Counted from the first letter of the stretch, positions 42,529 through 51,917 are shown. The stretch: 64,000 nt of DNA from Arsukibacterium indicum (GCF_019100565.1 NZ_JAHRID010000003.1:248001-312000), one strand, 5' to 3'. Translations and numbers: made by a program. The notes: generated from the sequence alone by a model not told the origin.

Positions 42529-44631
42529 GTGGTACCAGTAAAACCCTGGTTATATGTCTTGATGTTATGGCTTGTTAGCTGGCCTTTGCTTGCGACCCAA
42601 ATTGAAAGCAACCGGCTTAGCGCTGACAGTACCAGCAAAACAGGCCTGCAATACCTGTACTATCTTAATACCACTGACGATGTAAGCCTTGATGATATTC
42701 TGGCCGATCCGGCCTACAGTCACAGCTTTCAACCGGTTAACGGCGATAAACGGATCCTGATCAGTGATCATCAGCCGGTCTGGTTTAAAGTTCGGTTACG
42801 TAATACCACGAAGCAAGCAGCAACCTGGTTAATGGAATATAATTTTCCGATGGTCGACAAACTTGAGGTGTATCAGGTTGATCGTGCCAGTAATAATATT
42901 GAATTGCTTAACCGCACCGGCAATGACTACCCGTTTTCTGAGCGGGCGCTGCCTTATCGGGGTTATGTTACCGCGCTTAATTTTGAACCAGAACAGGAGT
43001 TCGATTTATACCTGCGGGTTGAGGACGCCGCGATTATTCCCGGTGATATTACCCTGTGGCAAAGTGAAGCATTTATCAGTGTGCAGCAAGGTAATGCCAT
43101 CTTTGACGGGGTGCTCAGCGGCATTTTGCTGATGCTGGCCCTGCACAGTTTTATTTTGTTTTATCAGTTACGCCAGCGGCAGCGTTTATATCAGGGCTTG
43201 TTCTTTGGCTGCTTTGCCATGGTGCTGGCTATCCTCAACGGTCTGGCCTTCCCACTATTCTGGCCGGACAATCCGGCGATAAATCTGGCTGTGTTATATA
43301 TTTTCGCCGGTTTGTCGCTGTTGTGCCTTAACCTGTTTATCCGTGCCCGGTTGGAACAACCGCTGTCATTTTTCTGGCACAAAGTACACCTTTTTAATAA
43401 TTTACTGACCTTAAGCCTGCTGTTCAGCCCACTGTTGATTGATGGCGAATGGCGGTTCTGGCTGCTACTTGGCACCATTATTGTTGTTTTGGGCACTAAT
43501 ATTCTGCTGACGCTGCACTATGCCATCGCTGGCCAGAAAAGCGCCCGCTCGCTGGCACTGGCCTGCTTCTTCCTACTGATGAGTGCAGCAATACTGACCA
43601 TGGCACAACTGGGCTACTTTAAGCAGTTGCTGGAATGGCATTATTTAACCTTGTTACTTATTTTGCTGTGCATGACAGTAATTCACTTTAGTCTGGATCA
43701 TATTCATTCGGAACTGACTACTGATCATCAGACAATGCTGGAACTGACCAAATACAAAACCCTGTTTCATCAGGCTGCAGAAGGGCTATTTGTCGGCAAT
43801 GCGGAGGGTAAGTTACTGGACGCCAACCTGGCATTGTTGCAAATTCTGGGTTATCAGCAAATAAGTGAACTGCGTCAGGATGTCGGCGGCCACGGCATGA
43901 CCCGCTTTTACGCTAACCCCAACGATAGACAAGACTTTATTGCTCAGTTGCATAAGTTTGGTCAGCAACAGGCTGAAATCCGTGGTTTGCGGGCAGACCG
44001 CAGCCCGTTCTGGGCATTGTTATCGGCCCGGCTGGTGCCGGCAACGGCAACAGAGCCCGCCTTTATCCACGGCTCAGTTATTGATATCAGTAAGCAAAAG
44101 CTGGCCTATGAGCAGCTAAGTTATCAGGCGAATCATGATGCCGTTACCGGCTTATATAACCGCCATTTTATACTGCAACAACTTACCCGCAGTTTGTATC
44201 AGGGTTCAAAACGCAACAGTAGTTTGTTATTTATTGATATCGCCCAGTTCAACGATATTAACAACCGCCTGGGTCACAGCGCCGGTGACAGTTTGTTAAA
44301 GCAGCTTGGTCAGCAACTGGCACAAAACCTTGCGCCCGCAGATATGCTGGCCCGGTTGGAAAAAGATCAGTTTGCATTACTGTCGCCAGGAAAAAATGCC
44401 AACGAAGCACTGGTTATTGCCTACCGGCTGGTTGATCAGGTTAAGCAGTTTAAATTCAACTGGCAACAGCAGCAGCTTACTATCAGTATTAATATCGGCA
44501 TCCGGGTAATTGATAACAGCCGACAGGACAGTAACAGCTTTCTGATCCAGGCTGCTGCCGCTGCCGCCAGTGCCAGAGAGAAAGGTCAGAACCGGATCCA
44601 TCTGTATACTGAACCGATGGCGACCAGTTAA
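42529..44631 (+). CDS. 7TMR-DISM / PAS protein with degenerate GGDEF domain
   Basis: This 700-residue protein has a signal peptide and a periplasmic 7TMR-DISMED2-like domain (VWFKVRLRNTTKQAATWLMEY). Seven membrane helices follow (about residues 190-385), then a PAS domain (KTLFHQAAEGLFVGNAEGKLLDANLAL) and a GGDEF fold (AVTGLYNRHFI, LFIDIAQFNDINNRLGHSAGD). The active-site loop reads RLEKDQFAL where GG(D/E)EF is expected, so cyclic di-GMP synthesis is unlikely. It may instead bind GTP or act as a receptor. The start is GTG 42529 with GGAG upstream. Confidence 0.85.
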   Translation: MVPVKPWLYVLMLWLVSWPLLATQIESNRLSADSTSKTGLQYLYYLNTTDDVSLDDILADPAYSHSFQPVNGDKRILISDHQPVWFKVRLRNTTKQAATWLMEYNFPMVDKLEVYQVDRASNNIELLNRTGNDYPFSERALPYRGYVTALNFEPEQEFDLYLRVEDAAIIPGDITLWQSEAFISVQQGNAIFDGVLSGILLMLALHSFILFYQLRQRQRLYQGLFFGCFAMVLAILNGLAFPLFWPDNPAINLAVLYIFAGLSLLCLNLFIRARLEQPLSFFWHKVHLFNNLLTLSLLFSPLLIDGEWRFWLLLGTIIVVLGTNILLTLHYAIAGQKSARSLALACFFLLMSAAILTMAQLGYFKQLLEWHYLTLLLILLCMTVIHFSLDHIHSELTTDHQTMLELTKYKTLFHQAAEGLFVGNAEGKLLDANLALLQILGYQQISELRQDVGGHGMTRFYANPNDRQDFIAQLHKFGQQQAEIRGLRADRSPFWALLSARLVPATATEPAFIHGSVIDISKQKLAYEQLSYQANHDAVTGLYNRHFILQQLTRSLYQGSKRNSSLLFIDIAQFNDINNRLGHSAGDSLLKQLGQQLAQNLAPADMLARLEKDQFALLSPGKNANEALVIAYRLVDQVKQFKFNWQQQQLTISINIGIRVIDNSRQDSNSFLIQAAAAAASAREKGQNRIHLYTEPMATS

Positions 44632-44747
44632 GTATATATTTGCAGCGCCCTCTTGCTGAGCAGATCCGGCACAGCGTAAAATGGCGCCGCGACAATCCGT
44701 CGTTTCTTTATTAAGCAAATCCTATATGTATCTCGTTCGGAGTCTGT

Positions 44748-45353
44748 ATGCAACGGCTGCGTGAATTGTCGCGTCGTGTGGAGGCTGTGTATAGCGAAAT
44801 AGCGGACACTTTCAGCAATTATCAGCAACGTCAGGGCTTACAATGCCGCACTGGCTGTGGTGAGTGTTGCCTGGCGCCAACTATTGAAGCCACTACACTG
44901 GAAATGTTGCCATTGGCACTTCACTTATTTGATATTGGCCGGGCAGAACAAACTCTGGAGCAACTTGACCAGCTGACAGAGCCACAGGGCTGTCTTTTTT
45001 ATCAGAAGTTATCTTTTGATGGCAAACAAGGTCAGTGCAGTGTTTATCAGCAACGCCCCAGTATTTGCCGGATGTTCGGTGCTGCTGGTTATCGTGATAA
45101 AACCGGTCAGACGTCATTATCTGTATGTAAAACCATAAAGGCAGACCACCCGGCTAAATATCAGCAAGGCCTGATTATGCTGCAAAGCTCGCTCCCACCG
45201 CTGATGATGCAAAGCAAAGAGCAGGTTAATGAACTGGACTACCAGCTAGGCAACCGGCACTACCCAATCAACACAGCGCTGCAGCTGGCGTTAGAGCAGG
45301 TAATGTTTAAAGCCTGCTACAGCTTCGAGCAAAGTGACCAGCAAATTGCCTGA
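44748..45353 (+). CDS. YkgJ-type cysteine-cluster protein
   Basis: This 201-residue protein has the Cys-rich signature CRTGCGECCLAPTIEATTLE near residue 35 and a second set QCSVYQQRPSICRMF near residue 90, the pattern of YkgJ/UPF0153 zinc- or iron-binding proteins. The function is poorly known; an Fe-S or Zn site is likely. CGGAG precedes the ATG. It is preceded by 100 bases without a clear gene. Confidence 0.8.
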   Translation: MQRLRELSRRVEAVYSEIADTFSNYQQRQGLQCRTGCGECCLAPTIEATTLEMLPLALHLFDIGRAEQTLEQLDQLTEPQGCLFYQKLSFDGKQGQCSVYQQRPSICRMFGAAGYRDKTGQTSLSVCKTIKADHPAKYQQGLIMLQSSLPPLMMQSKEQVNELDYQLGNRHYPINTALQLALEQVMFKACYSFEQSDQQIA

Positions 45354-45388
45354 TCACTGAACCTTGCCCGAATTCAACTGCTGGCCGG

Positions 45389-46408
45389 CTAAAATCCGGC
45401 CAGCACCACTTTACCAATAGCTTTACCACTTTCCAGCAATGCATGGGCCTGACGCAGGTTTGCAGCATTAATTGTTCCCATAGTTTGCTGTAAGGTGGTT
45501 TTAATCTGGCCCTGCTCTATCAGCCGGCTTAAATCGGCCAGCAGCTGATGCTGTAAATGCATATCTGCTGTGGTGAACAGTGAACGGGTAAACATAAACT
45601 CCCAATGCAACGAAATGCTTTTTTGCTTTAGCGGCATAATATCAATACCGCCAGCCGGATCGTCAATCAGTGCCAACTTGCCTTGCGGCGCCAGCAGCTT
45701 TACCAGCTCAGGGTAGTGCTGTTCGGTATGGGTTAAACTGGCTACGTGGCTAACGGTATCAATACCCAGCTCAGCTAATTGCGGTTGCAGCGGCTTACTG
45801 TGGTCAATAACATAATGCGCACCCAGCTCTTTTACCCAGGCCTGAGTTTCAGACCTTGAGGCAGTAGCAACAATGCAGACACTGGTAAGCTGACGGGCCA
45901 GTTGCACCAGTACTGAGCCGACCCCACCGCCAGCCCCTGTTATCAGCAACATAGGCCTGGGGTACTTTAAACTGGACTGATTTAGCTCCAGCCTGTCAAA
46001 CAGCAACTCCCAGGCCGTGATTGCGGTTAATGGCAAGGCAGCTGCCTGTTCATAACTTAAATTGGCCGGCATTACTGCCACCAGCCGCTCGTCTACCAAT
46101 TGATATTCAGCATTAGAACCGCTGCGATTAAGCGCACCGGCGTAATATACCTTATCCCCCGGTTGAAACAGGGTGACCTGGTCGCCGCAGCCAATCACTT
46201 CACCGGCGGCATCCCAGCCCAGTACTTTATATTCACCTTCTGCAGCAGCCACCCGGCGGCGGATTTTGGTATCCACCGGGTTAACAGATATTGCGGCAAC
46301 TTTCACCAGCAAATCGCGGCCCGACGCAACCGGTTGCGGTAACTCTATATCCAGCAGCGCGTCCGGTTCACTAATCGCCAGTGAATGTTGATAACCAACT
46401 GCTTTCAT
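45389..46408 (-). CDS. Zinc-type alcohol dehydrogenase / quinone oxidoreductase (MDR family)
   Basis: This 339-residue MDR protein has the GroES-like N-terminus (VKVAAISVNPVDTKIRRRV, VLGWDAAGEVIGCGD) and the NAD(P)H-binding Rossmann segment LLITGAGGGVGSVLVQLARQ. The lack of structural-zinc Cys and the NPVDTK segment place it with the quinone-oxidoreductase-like subgroup (TIGR02817 type) rather than classical zinc ADHs. ATG at 46408 follows AAGGGA; the longer frame to 46438 lacks a site. The substrate is unknown. Confidence 0.85.
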   Translation of the reverse strand: MKAVGYQHSLAISEPDALLDIELPQPVASGRDLLVKVAAISVNPVDTKIRRRVAAAEGEYKVLGWDAAGEVIGCGDQVTLFQPGDKVYYAGALNRSGSNAEYQLVDERLVAVMPANLSYEQAAALPLTAITAWELLFDRLELNQSSLKYPRPMLLITGAGGGVGSVLVQLARQLTSVCIVATASRSETQAWVKELGAHYVIDHSKPLQPQLAELGIDTVSHVASLTHTEQHYPELVKLLAPQGKLALIDDPAGGIDIMPLKQKSISLHWEFMFTRSLFTTADMHLQHQLLADLSRLIEQGQIKTTLQQTMGTINAANLRQAHALLESGKAIGKVVLAGF

Positions 46409-46603
46409 ACCTATTCCCTTGAAGTCACTATTGATCAAAGACTATCAGAAAACGCGCTGTCAGCCACCTGCGCGCTGATTTATTTACTGCTTTTGTATCA
46501 ATATCGAACAATTTGCAGTTATATGTTATGCCGCTTCGCTAAGGCAAGTCAGTAAGCAATAACGTATGATAGCAGCCGTTATTCGCCTGCTACCGGAAAT
46601 ATT

Positions 46604-47137
46604 TTGCCAGAACTCAGTGTACTATTTTTGGGATCACAACTACTTGCGGCTATTGCCTTTGGCTGCGGTATTTTTGCGTTCTGGCAGCAGCAGCGCAGCA
46701 GCATGCTAAGGTTCTGGTTTATTTCTGCAGTGCTCAATGCCAGCCATTTTGGTTTACTTGGCCAGTATGAAGCAGCTTTATTTGTTGGCCTGACGGCAAT
46801 TCGTTTTCTGGTGGCGGCTATTCAGCCCCGCCAGCACTGGATGCTGCTGTTTATGGCCGGTGCTACCGCCATTTTGCTAACCAGCTACAGCAGCCCGCTG
46901 AATTTACTGCCCTATGCCGCCGCCATGCTGGGTACTTACGGCAGCTTCCAGACCCGGCTTGGCCGGGTGCGCCTATGTATGGCTATTGGCGCCAGCTGCT
47001 GGATTATTCATAACATGTTGGTTGGCTCACCAGTGGCAGTGCTGATGGAGCTGGCGTTCCTGCTTAGTAATCTGGTTGGCTTTTTACGTGCCCGCAGGCT
47101 GGCTGCAGCGCTTGCTGGCAGTAGTCAGTCTGGTTGA
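46604..47137 (+). CDS. YgjV-family inner membrane protein
   Basis: This 177-residue protein has about six short membrane helices with YgjV features: LLAAIAFGCGIFAFWQQQRS, SAVLNASHFGLLGQYEAALF and WIIHNMLVGSPVAVLMELAF. The function is unknown; the fold suggests a small transporter-like or sugar-permease-like bundle. The start is TTG at 46604 with CCGGAAA upstream. No partner gene is adjacent. Confidence 0.78.
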   Translation: MPELSVLFLGSQLLAAIAFGCGIFAFWQQQRSSMLRFWFISAVLNASHFGLLGQYEAALFVGLTAIRFLVAAIQPRQHWMLLFMAGATAILLTSYSSPLNLLPYAAAMLGTYGSFQTRLGRVRLCMAIGASCWIIHNMLVGSPVAVLMELAFLLSNLVGFLRARRLAAALAGSSQSG

Positions 47138-47337
47138 GTAACGCCAGCTGGCACAATCGTTACGAGAACTATTCTGCCCTGTTAAGGCTGTCGTTGGTCG
47201 CAATCAGGCGTTTTATTTTGTCTGCCCCCTTGCGCTTACAATTTGTCAGGCTCATTATCAATAAAGCTAATTGCCATTGCCACTGTGCTGGTTAGCTTCA
47301 GAGACTCAGTGTTAGTAACGGATGTAAAAGAAAGCTG

Positions 47338-47658
47338 ATGATGCGTTGGATTAGTGTTGTTGCCTTAATTCTTTATATAAGCCTGCTGGTAACGCCACAG
47401 GTGGCAAGTGCTCATGCGCCGCATTTATTGCCATTAGCCGACAGCCAGTTACTGGCAGTAAGCCCGTTGACCGGCCAGGCCAGCCTGATCAGTGAGCAGG
47501 ACAGCAGCGACGATAACGACAACAGCCTGCCAGTAACCGCAGCTGAGCCGGTATTATTGCTTAACCTGTCAGTAAATAGTCCCGCTGTTACTGTTTTTTT
47601 ATTACCACTAAAAGTAGCCCACCCTGTGCGCGCACCGCCGAGTTATTCCTTAGCCTGA
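47338..47658 (+). CDS. Small secreted or membrane-anchored protein of unknown function
   Basis: The 106-residue product has a signal peptide (WISVVALILYISLLVTPQVASAHA) and an acidic middle (SEQDSSDDNDNS). A short hydrophobic C-terminus follows (VFLLPLKVAHPVRAPPS). I do not recognise it. AAAGAAAGC precedes the start. The gene may be lineage-specific and its coding status is only likely. Confidence 0.5.
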   Translation: MMRWISVVALILYISLLVTPQVASAHAPHLLPLADSQLLAVSPLTGQASLISEQDSSDDNDNSLPVTAAEPVLLLNLSVNSPAVTVFLLPLKVAHPVRAPPSYSLA

Positions 47659-47736
47659 AACGTTTCTGGCAGTTATGCCTAATAAAAACTTTTTATCAGC
47701 CAGCACGGCCTCTGCATGCTGGCAGCGAGGAATACC

Positions 47737-48297
47737 ATGAAAACTTTAGCCTTATTCTCAGTAGAACCGATCGATCATTTAGTTCAGCCTGGCCAGTTCG
47801 ATCAGGCCAAATTAACCTCTCCTGCATTGCAACTGGTAGCAGACTTTGAGCAAAGTAAGCCGGATATGATCAGTGAAACCCTTGCCGCCAGCGATGTACT
47901 GGCGCTGATGCAGCTGGAACGCAGTAAAATGAAACTGGTTGTTGATGAACGCGGTGAGCTTAGCGGCATTATTCATCTGGAGCAGTTATCTGATCAGGCT
48001 ATTATGCGCCGGGTAGCGCTTGGTGACAGCCGGCGCGACATTAAAGTCGCCGATTTAATGCTGCCGCGGCAGCGAATTAAGGCGCTGGCCTGGCAACAGT
48101 TACAGCATTGCACTATTGCCGACGTATTAAATACCCTGCAATCAAGCGGCGAACAGCACTGTGTGGTGGTGGACAGAGAATCGCATTTAATCCGCGGCGT
48201 AATCAGCGCCCAGGATATTGCAAGGCGATTACATTTGCCGCTGCATATTCGTCAGACACCGACTTTTTTGCAATTATTTGACAGCGTTAGCGCTTAA
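47737..48297 (+). CDS. CBS-domain pair protein
   Basis: This 186-residue cytoplasmic protein carries two CBS-like modules: one around residues 60-100 with MKLVVDERGELSGIIHLEQL, the second at 120-170 with CVVVDRESHLIRGVISAQDI. Such tandem CBS units bind adenine nucleotides and sense energy state. No catalytic domain is present. ATG at 47737 follows GCGAGGAA. A perfect 11-base hairpin follows the stop. Confidence 0.8.
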   Translation: MKTLALFSVEPIDHLVQPGQFDQAKLTSPALQLVADFEQSKPDMISETLAASDVLALMQLERSKMKLVVDERGELSGIIHLEQLSDQAIMRRVALGDSRRDIKVADLMLPRQRIKALAWQQLQHCTIADVLNTLQSSGEQHCVVVDRESHLIRGVISAQDIARRLHLPLHIRQTPTFLQLFDSVSA

Positions 48298-48324
48298 AAC
48301 CGCACGCTGGTCGCGGCATGTTTG

Positions 48325-48363
48325 AACCTTAACGGTGAAACGGGTAGTTTAGCCGTTAAGGTT
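48325..48363 (+). promoter_or_regulatory. Perfect 11-bp hairpin between CBS gene and S9 peptidase
   Basis: AACCTTAACGG (48325-48335) pairs with CCGTTAAGGTT (48353-48363) across a 17-base loop, followed by TATATAA. There is no strong T run. It begins 28 bases after the CBS stop and ends 14 bases before the S9 peptidase ATG, so it may be a weak terminator or an attenuator/translation control element for the peptidase. Confidence 0.5.
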
Positions 48364-48377
48364 TATATAATGAGAAC

Positions 48378-50456
48378 ATGCCCGTGAACAATATTCCGCT
48401 AACCGTTAAACTTCTTACCTGTGCGCTGCTCGGTAGCACACTGCTGTTTGCATTACCCGCGGCTGCAAGCACCACCAATAGCCAGTATTTTGAAGCCGAA
48501 GATATTTTTGCGCTGGAATATGCCAGCGAGGTGCAAATATCGCCCGATGGCAGCCAGATTGTTTATGTGCGGGCCAGTAACGATATTATGACTGACAGCA
48601 CCCGCAGCAGTTTGTGGTTGCTGGATGTTAAAACCGGTAAGCAACTACCGTTATTTGCAGATAACTATAGCTACAGCCAGCCGCGCTGGTCCCCTGATGG
48701 TAAACAGCTGGCCTTTATCAGCAATGTCAGCGGCAGCCGCCAAATTCATTTGCACTATCTGGCTGAAAACAAAACCGCTCAGTTATCACGTTTACCGCAA
48801 AGCCCTGGCAACCTGAGCTGGTCACCGGACGGTAAGCAGCTGGCTTTTACCATGAATGTGGCAGCCAGCGAAGCTGATATTAAAAAGCGGGTAAAAAAAG
48901 TTAAAAAGCCAGCCGGTGCCAAGTGGTCAGACGCCCCGGTAGTGCTGGACAGAGCCCGGTATCAGGCTGATGGTCAGGGCTTTTTAAAACCGCAATTCCG
49001 CCAGATCTTTATCTTGCCGGTAACGGGTGGCAGTGCTCGTCATCTAACTTCAGGTGAGTTTCACTACGGCAGCGATTTAACCTTTAGTCCGGACAGCAAA
49101 GCGTTGTTGTTCTCCGCCAACCTGGATCAGGAGTGGGAGTTTCAGCCCCGGGACAGCAACCTGTACCGGCTTGATTTAGCCAGTAATAAGCTAAGCGCGC
49201 TGACCACGATGGCCGGTGATGAATCGGCCCCGGTGTTTTCACCTGATGGTAAGCAACTGGCCTTTTTATGGAACAGCAATGCCTTAGTTCCCTATACCAA
49301 CAGCAAACTGAAAATACTGAACCTGAGCAGCAATAATATCAACGATATCGCTGCCGATTTCGATCGCAGCATTGCCGCCGCGAACTGGCTGAGCAACCAG
49401 AGCTTTGTGGTGCAGTATGATGATCGGGGCCAGCGCAAACTGGCAACCTTAACCCACAAAGGCAAACTGACTGAGCTAACGGCCAGTTTAGGTGGGGTAT
49501 CGCAACCGCAGCCGTATTTAAGTGGCAGCTACTCGGTGTCTGACAACGGTGTTATTGCCTACACCCATGGTACCAGTCAGCGGCCAAGCGATGTGGCGGT
49601 GCTGCAAAAAGGCAAAAGTACCGTATTAACGGCGTTAAATGAAGACTTGCTCGGCCATAAAAAGCTGGCACAAGTGCATGAAATTATTTACAAATCATCC
49701 TTTGATGGCGAGGAAATTCAGGGCTGGTATATGACACCGCCGGATTTTGACCCATCGAAAAAATACCCACTGCTACTGGAAATTCATGGCGGCCCGCATC
49801 TGGCTTATGGCGCGCAGTGGAGTGCAGAAATGCAGCGCTATGCCAAAGAAGGCTATGTGGTGTTTTATAATAATCATCGCGGTAGTTCATCGTATGGCGA
49901 ACGCTTCGCCTTATTGCTGCAGAATAAATACAGCTCGCCGGAAGACTATGCCGACCATGACAGTGGCGTGAATGCCATGCTGGCCCTGGGCTTTATAGAC
50001 GAAAATAACCTGTTTATTGGCGGCGGCTCGGCCGGTGGCATTGCCACCGCTTATGCAATAGGCCTGACTAATCGCTATAAAGCAGCGGCCGTGGTGAAGC
50101 CGGTTATCAACTGGCTGAGTAAAGTGCTGACTGGCGACAGCTATCTGTATCAGACCTTTCATCAGTTCCCGGGGGTACCCTGGGAGCATATGGAACATTA
50201 CTGGCAGCGCTCGCCACTGAGCCTGGTGGGTAATGTGCAAACGCCAACCATTATTATTACCGGTGAACAGGACCGCCGCACACCAATTTCTGAGTCAGAG
50301 CAATTTTATCAGGCGCTGCAAATCCGCCGGGTTGATACCGCTCTGGTGCGGATCCCGGGCTCGCCGCACGGTATCTCTAACACGCCAAGCCGGATGATTG
50401 AAAAAGTGGAATATATGCTGGCCTGGTATGAAAAATACCGTACGCCAAGCGAGTAA
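48378..50456 (+). CDS. S9-family serine peptidase (prolyl oligopeptidase/DPP-IV type)
   Basis: This 692-residue exported enzyme has a signal peptide (LLTCALLGSTLLFALPAAAS) and a beta-propeller with repeated S-PDGK-LAF blades (SPDGKQLAFISN, SPDGKQLAFTMN, SPDGKQLAFLWN). An alpha/beta hydrolase domain follows. The catalytic serine is in GGGSAGGIATAYA, Asp likely in GEQDRRTPIS and His in GSPHGISN. It should cleave short peptides in the periplasm or at the surface. The propeller limits access to small substrates. The gene stands alone. Confidence 0.9.
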   Translation: MPVNNIPLTVKLLTCALLGSTLLFALPAAASTTNSQYFEAEDIFALEYASEVQISPDGSQIVYVRASNDIMTDSTRSSLWLLDVKTGKQLPLFADNYSYSQPRWSPDGKQLAFISNVSGSRQIHLHYLAENKTAQLSRLPQSPGNLSWSPDGKQLAFTMNVAASEADIKKRVKKVKKPAGAKWSDAPVVLDRARYQADGQGFLKPQFRQIFILPVTGGSARHLTSGEFHYGSDLTFSPDSKALLFSANLDQEWEFQPRDSNLYRLDLASNKLSALTTMAGDESAPVFSPDGKQLAFLWNSNALVPYTNSKLKILNLSSNNINDIAADFDRSIAAANWLSNQSFVVQYDDRGQRKLATLTHKGKLTELTASLGGVSQPQPYLSGSYSVSDNGVIAYTHGTSQRPSDVAVLQKGKSTVLTALNEDLLGHKKLAQVHEIIYKSSFDGEEIQGWYMTPPDFDPSKKYPLLLEIHGGPHLAYGAQWSAEMQRYAKEGYVVFYNNHRGSSSYGERFALLLQNKYSSPEDYADHDSGVNAMLALGFIDENNLFIGGGSAGGIATAYAIGLTNRYKAAAVVKPVINWLSKVLTGDSYLYQTFHQFPGVPWEHMEHYWQRSPLSLVGNVQTPTIIITGEQDRRTPISESEQFYQALQIRRVDTALVRIPGSPHGISNTPSRMIEKVEYMLAWYEKYRTPSE

Positions 50457-50484
50457 GAAGAAAAACCGAACTTGGAAAAGGTCG

Positions 50485-50580
50485 AACAGGCTTACCCTAA
50501 GCCGACCGTTGAAGCCCTGGACGGGCGGAAACGAGCCCCCATGGATGGGTTTACGGCGTGTCGGCGTGGGTAAACCTGTT
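50485..50580. repeat. Long imperfect inverted-repeat element (REP-like)
   Basis: AACAGGCTTACCC (50485-50497) matches the complement of GGGTAAACCTGTT (50568-50580) at 12 of 13 positions. The enclosed GC-rich sequence contains GAGCCCCCATGGATGGGTTT, itself partly self-complementary. It lies in the gap after the S9 peptidase. The CATGGATGGGTTTACGGCGT sequence reminds me of repetitive intergenic elements in marine gammaproteobacteria. No gene is supported. Confidence 0.5.
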
Positions 50581-50600
50581 TGACCTCTGCACCAGCATTT

Positions 50601-51575
50601 CTAAGCAGTTTTGAAATAACGATCCAGGATCGCCAGTGTATCGCGGATAGTGCCGATACGCTGCTCCATAGTCGCATCAAGCGGCCGGATACCAATTTTT
50701 GCGCCCAGTACTAATAACGCTTCCGGTGTAGCGCAGGCGGCCAGACAGTCGTGCATCGCCTGTTCGCTCATCCAGCTGACCGGCTCACCGTGTTTAACCC
50801 GCTCACTTTGCTGTGGTGGCTGGTGGCTGTCCCGCCAGGCGCCGTATTCGCTGTCCTGGTCAGAGACACCTGAGAACATGACACCACTTAATAACCCAGC
50901 GGCTTGCGCCGCCTTAATATGCTCAACAGCGCCGGCAACTGTGCGGGTTTCAAATACCGAGCGACCCCAGTTAATGACCATGCCAAGCTGCTGCTCTGGC
51001 GATAAGCCGGTATTGACTGCTGCCAGCACATCCAGCTCGTCAGTCAGCGCTAAAAAGCCTTTTGATGGCACGTGGTTCTCGACATAAGCATCACAGTGTT
51101 CGATGACAATTTTTGCGCCCTGCCAGTCCCACTGCAGCATGGTGTTAAGTGAAGCCAGCAGTGCTGCTTTGGATGAAGCCGCATTATGCCGGGCCGGTGC
51201 CGTCTGGATCATAATGGCCTTAACCGCGTGGCGGCCCAGATGACTATTCAGTTTACCGATGGCAGCACAGGCCTGTTGCATAAATGCCAGGGCATCCGCC
51301 CGGCCGGCATCATCATCCGAGGCAATGCCAAAGTTGGGGTTCTGGCCAAGTGCATTCATAATGCCGGGAATGCAGGTAAACACATAATCCCACGAGGCAT
51401 CGATATTGGTTAAAAACCAGTTATCGTCATGCTGATGCAAGCTGCCTAAAAACGGATGCTCCAGCCCTTTGATATTGGGCAAGGCTTTTAATTCGTTATA
51501 AAATACGGTTTCACGTTCAGGGTTCCAGCCGCTGTGGTTAGGAGAAGCAGCATAAGCGCCAATAAAGTATTTCAT
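50601..51575 (-). CDS. DUF4862-type TIM-barrel-like protein
   Basis: This protein of about 324 residues fits DUF4862: KYFIGAYAASPNHSGW at the start, LEHPFLGSLHQHDDNWFLTN, IQTAPARHNAASSKAA, KIVIEHCDAYVE and VINWGRSVFETRTVAGA. The fold is expected to be a TIM barrel like sugar isomerases/endonuclease-IV-like proteins; the reaction is unknown. ATG 51575 begins the conserved sequence; an in-frame ATG at 51599 overlaps the upstream gene's stop. It is downstream of the small ORF and FAD oxidoreductase on the same strand, likely one operon. Confidence 0.78.
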   Translation of the reverse strand: MKYFIGAYAASPNHSGWNPERETVFYNELKALPNIKGLEHPFLGSLHQHDDNWFLTNIDASWDYVFTCIPGIMNALGQNPNFGIASDDDAGRADALAFMQQACAAIGKLNSHLGRHAVKAIMIQTAPARHNAASSKAALLASLNTMLQWDWQGAKIVIEHCDAYVENHVPSKGFLALTDELDVLAAVNTGLSPEQQLGMVINWGRSVFETRTVAGAVEHIKAAQAAGLLSGVMFSGVSDQDSEYGAWRDSHQPPQQSERVKHGEPVSWMSEQAMHDCLAACATPEALLVLGAKIGIRPLDATMEQRIGTIRDTLAILDRYFKTA

Positions 51576-51591
51576 GGTGTAATTTATCCGG

Positions 51592-51900
51592 TTAATCATC
51601 AGGAGAATTAAGGGTAAATACCAGATGTTTGCGCATATCTTTCAGCACAATGCCCTTTTTTAGCAGTAAACCACTAAGCCGTTTTTGCCAGATTAACAAC
51701 TGTGGCTGCGCAGCCGCAAGTCCGGCTTCATCTGCAAACTGCAGCCGAACCAGCAATGAGCCGGGAAAGGCTTCATATTCCAGACTAAACCAGCACTGCA
51801 CCACCCCCGGTAAGTCCGCCAGCGACTGTTGCTCCAGCTTGGTCACGGCATCCAGTACTGCGGCCTGCTGTTTAAGTTGTACTTTGGAGAGTTTTTTCAT
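51592..51900 (-). CDS. Conserved small protein of unknown function
   Basis: This 102-residue protein has an N-terminal helical part (KKLSKVQLKQQAAVLDAVTKL) and a beta-rich remainder (WFSLEYEAFPGSLLVRLQF). Similar proteins are sometimes labelled Fis-like, but no DNA-binding HTH is visible. It sits between the FAD oxidoreductase gene (17-base gap) and the DUF4862 gene on the minus strand. The function is unknown. Confidence 0.55.
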   Translation of the reverse strand: MKKLSKVQLKQQAAVLDAVTKLEQQSLADLPGVVQCWFSLEYEAFPGSLLVRLQFADEAGLAAAQPQLLIWQKRLSGLLLKKGIVLKDMRKHLVFTLNSPDD

Positions 51901-51917
51901 TTGTCAGGGTTCTTATA

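Noticed and set aside
42529-44631. Active diguanylate cyclase
   Set aside because: The GG(D/E)EF loop is replaced by LEKDQF.
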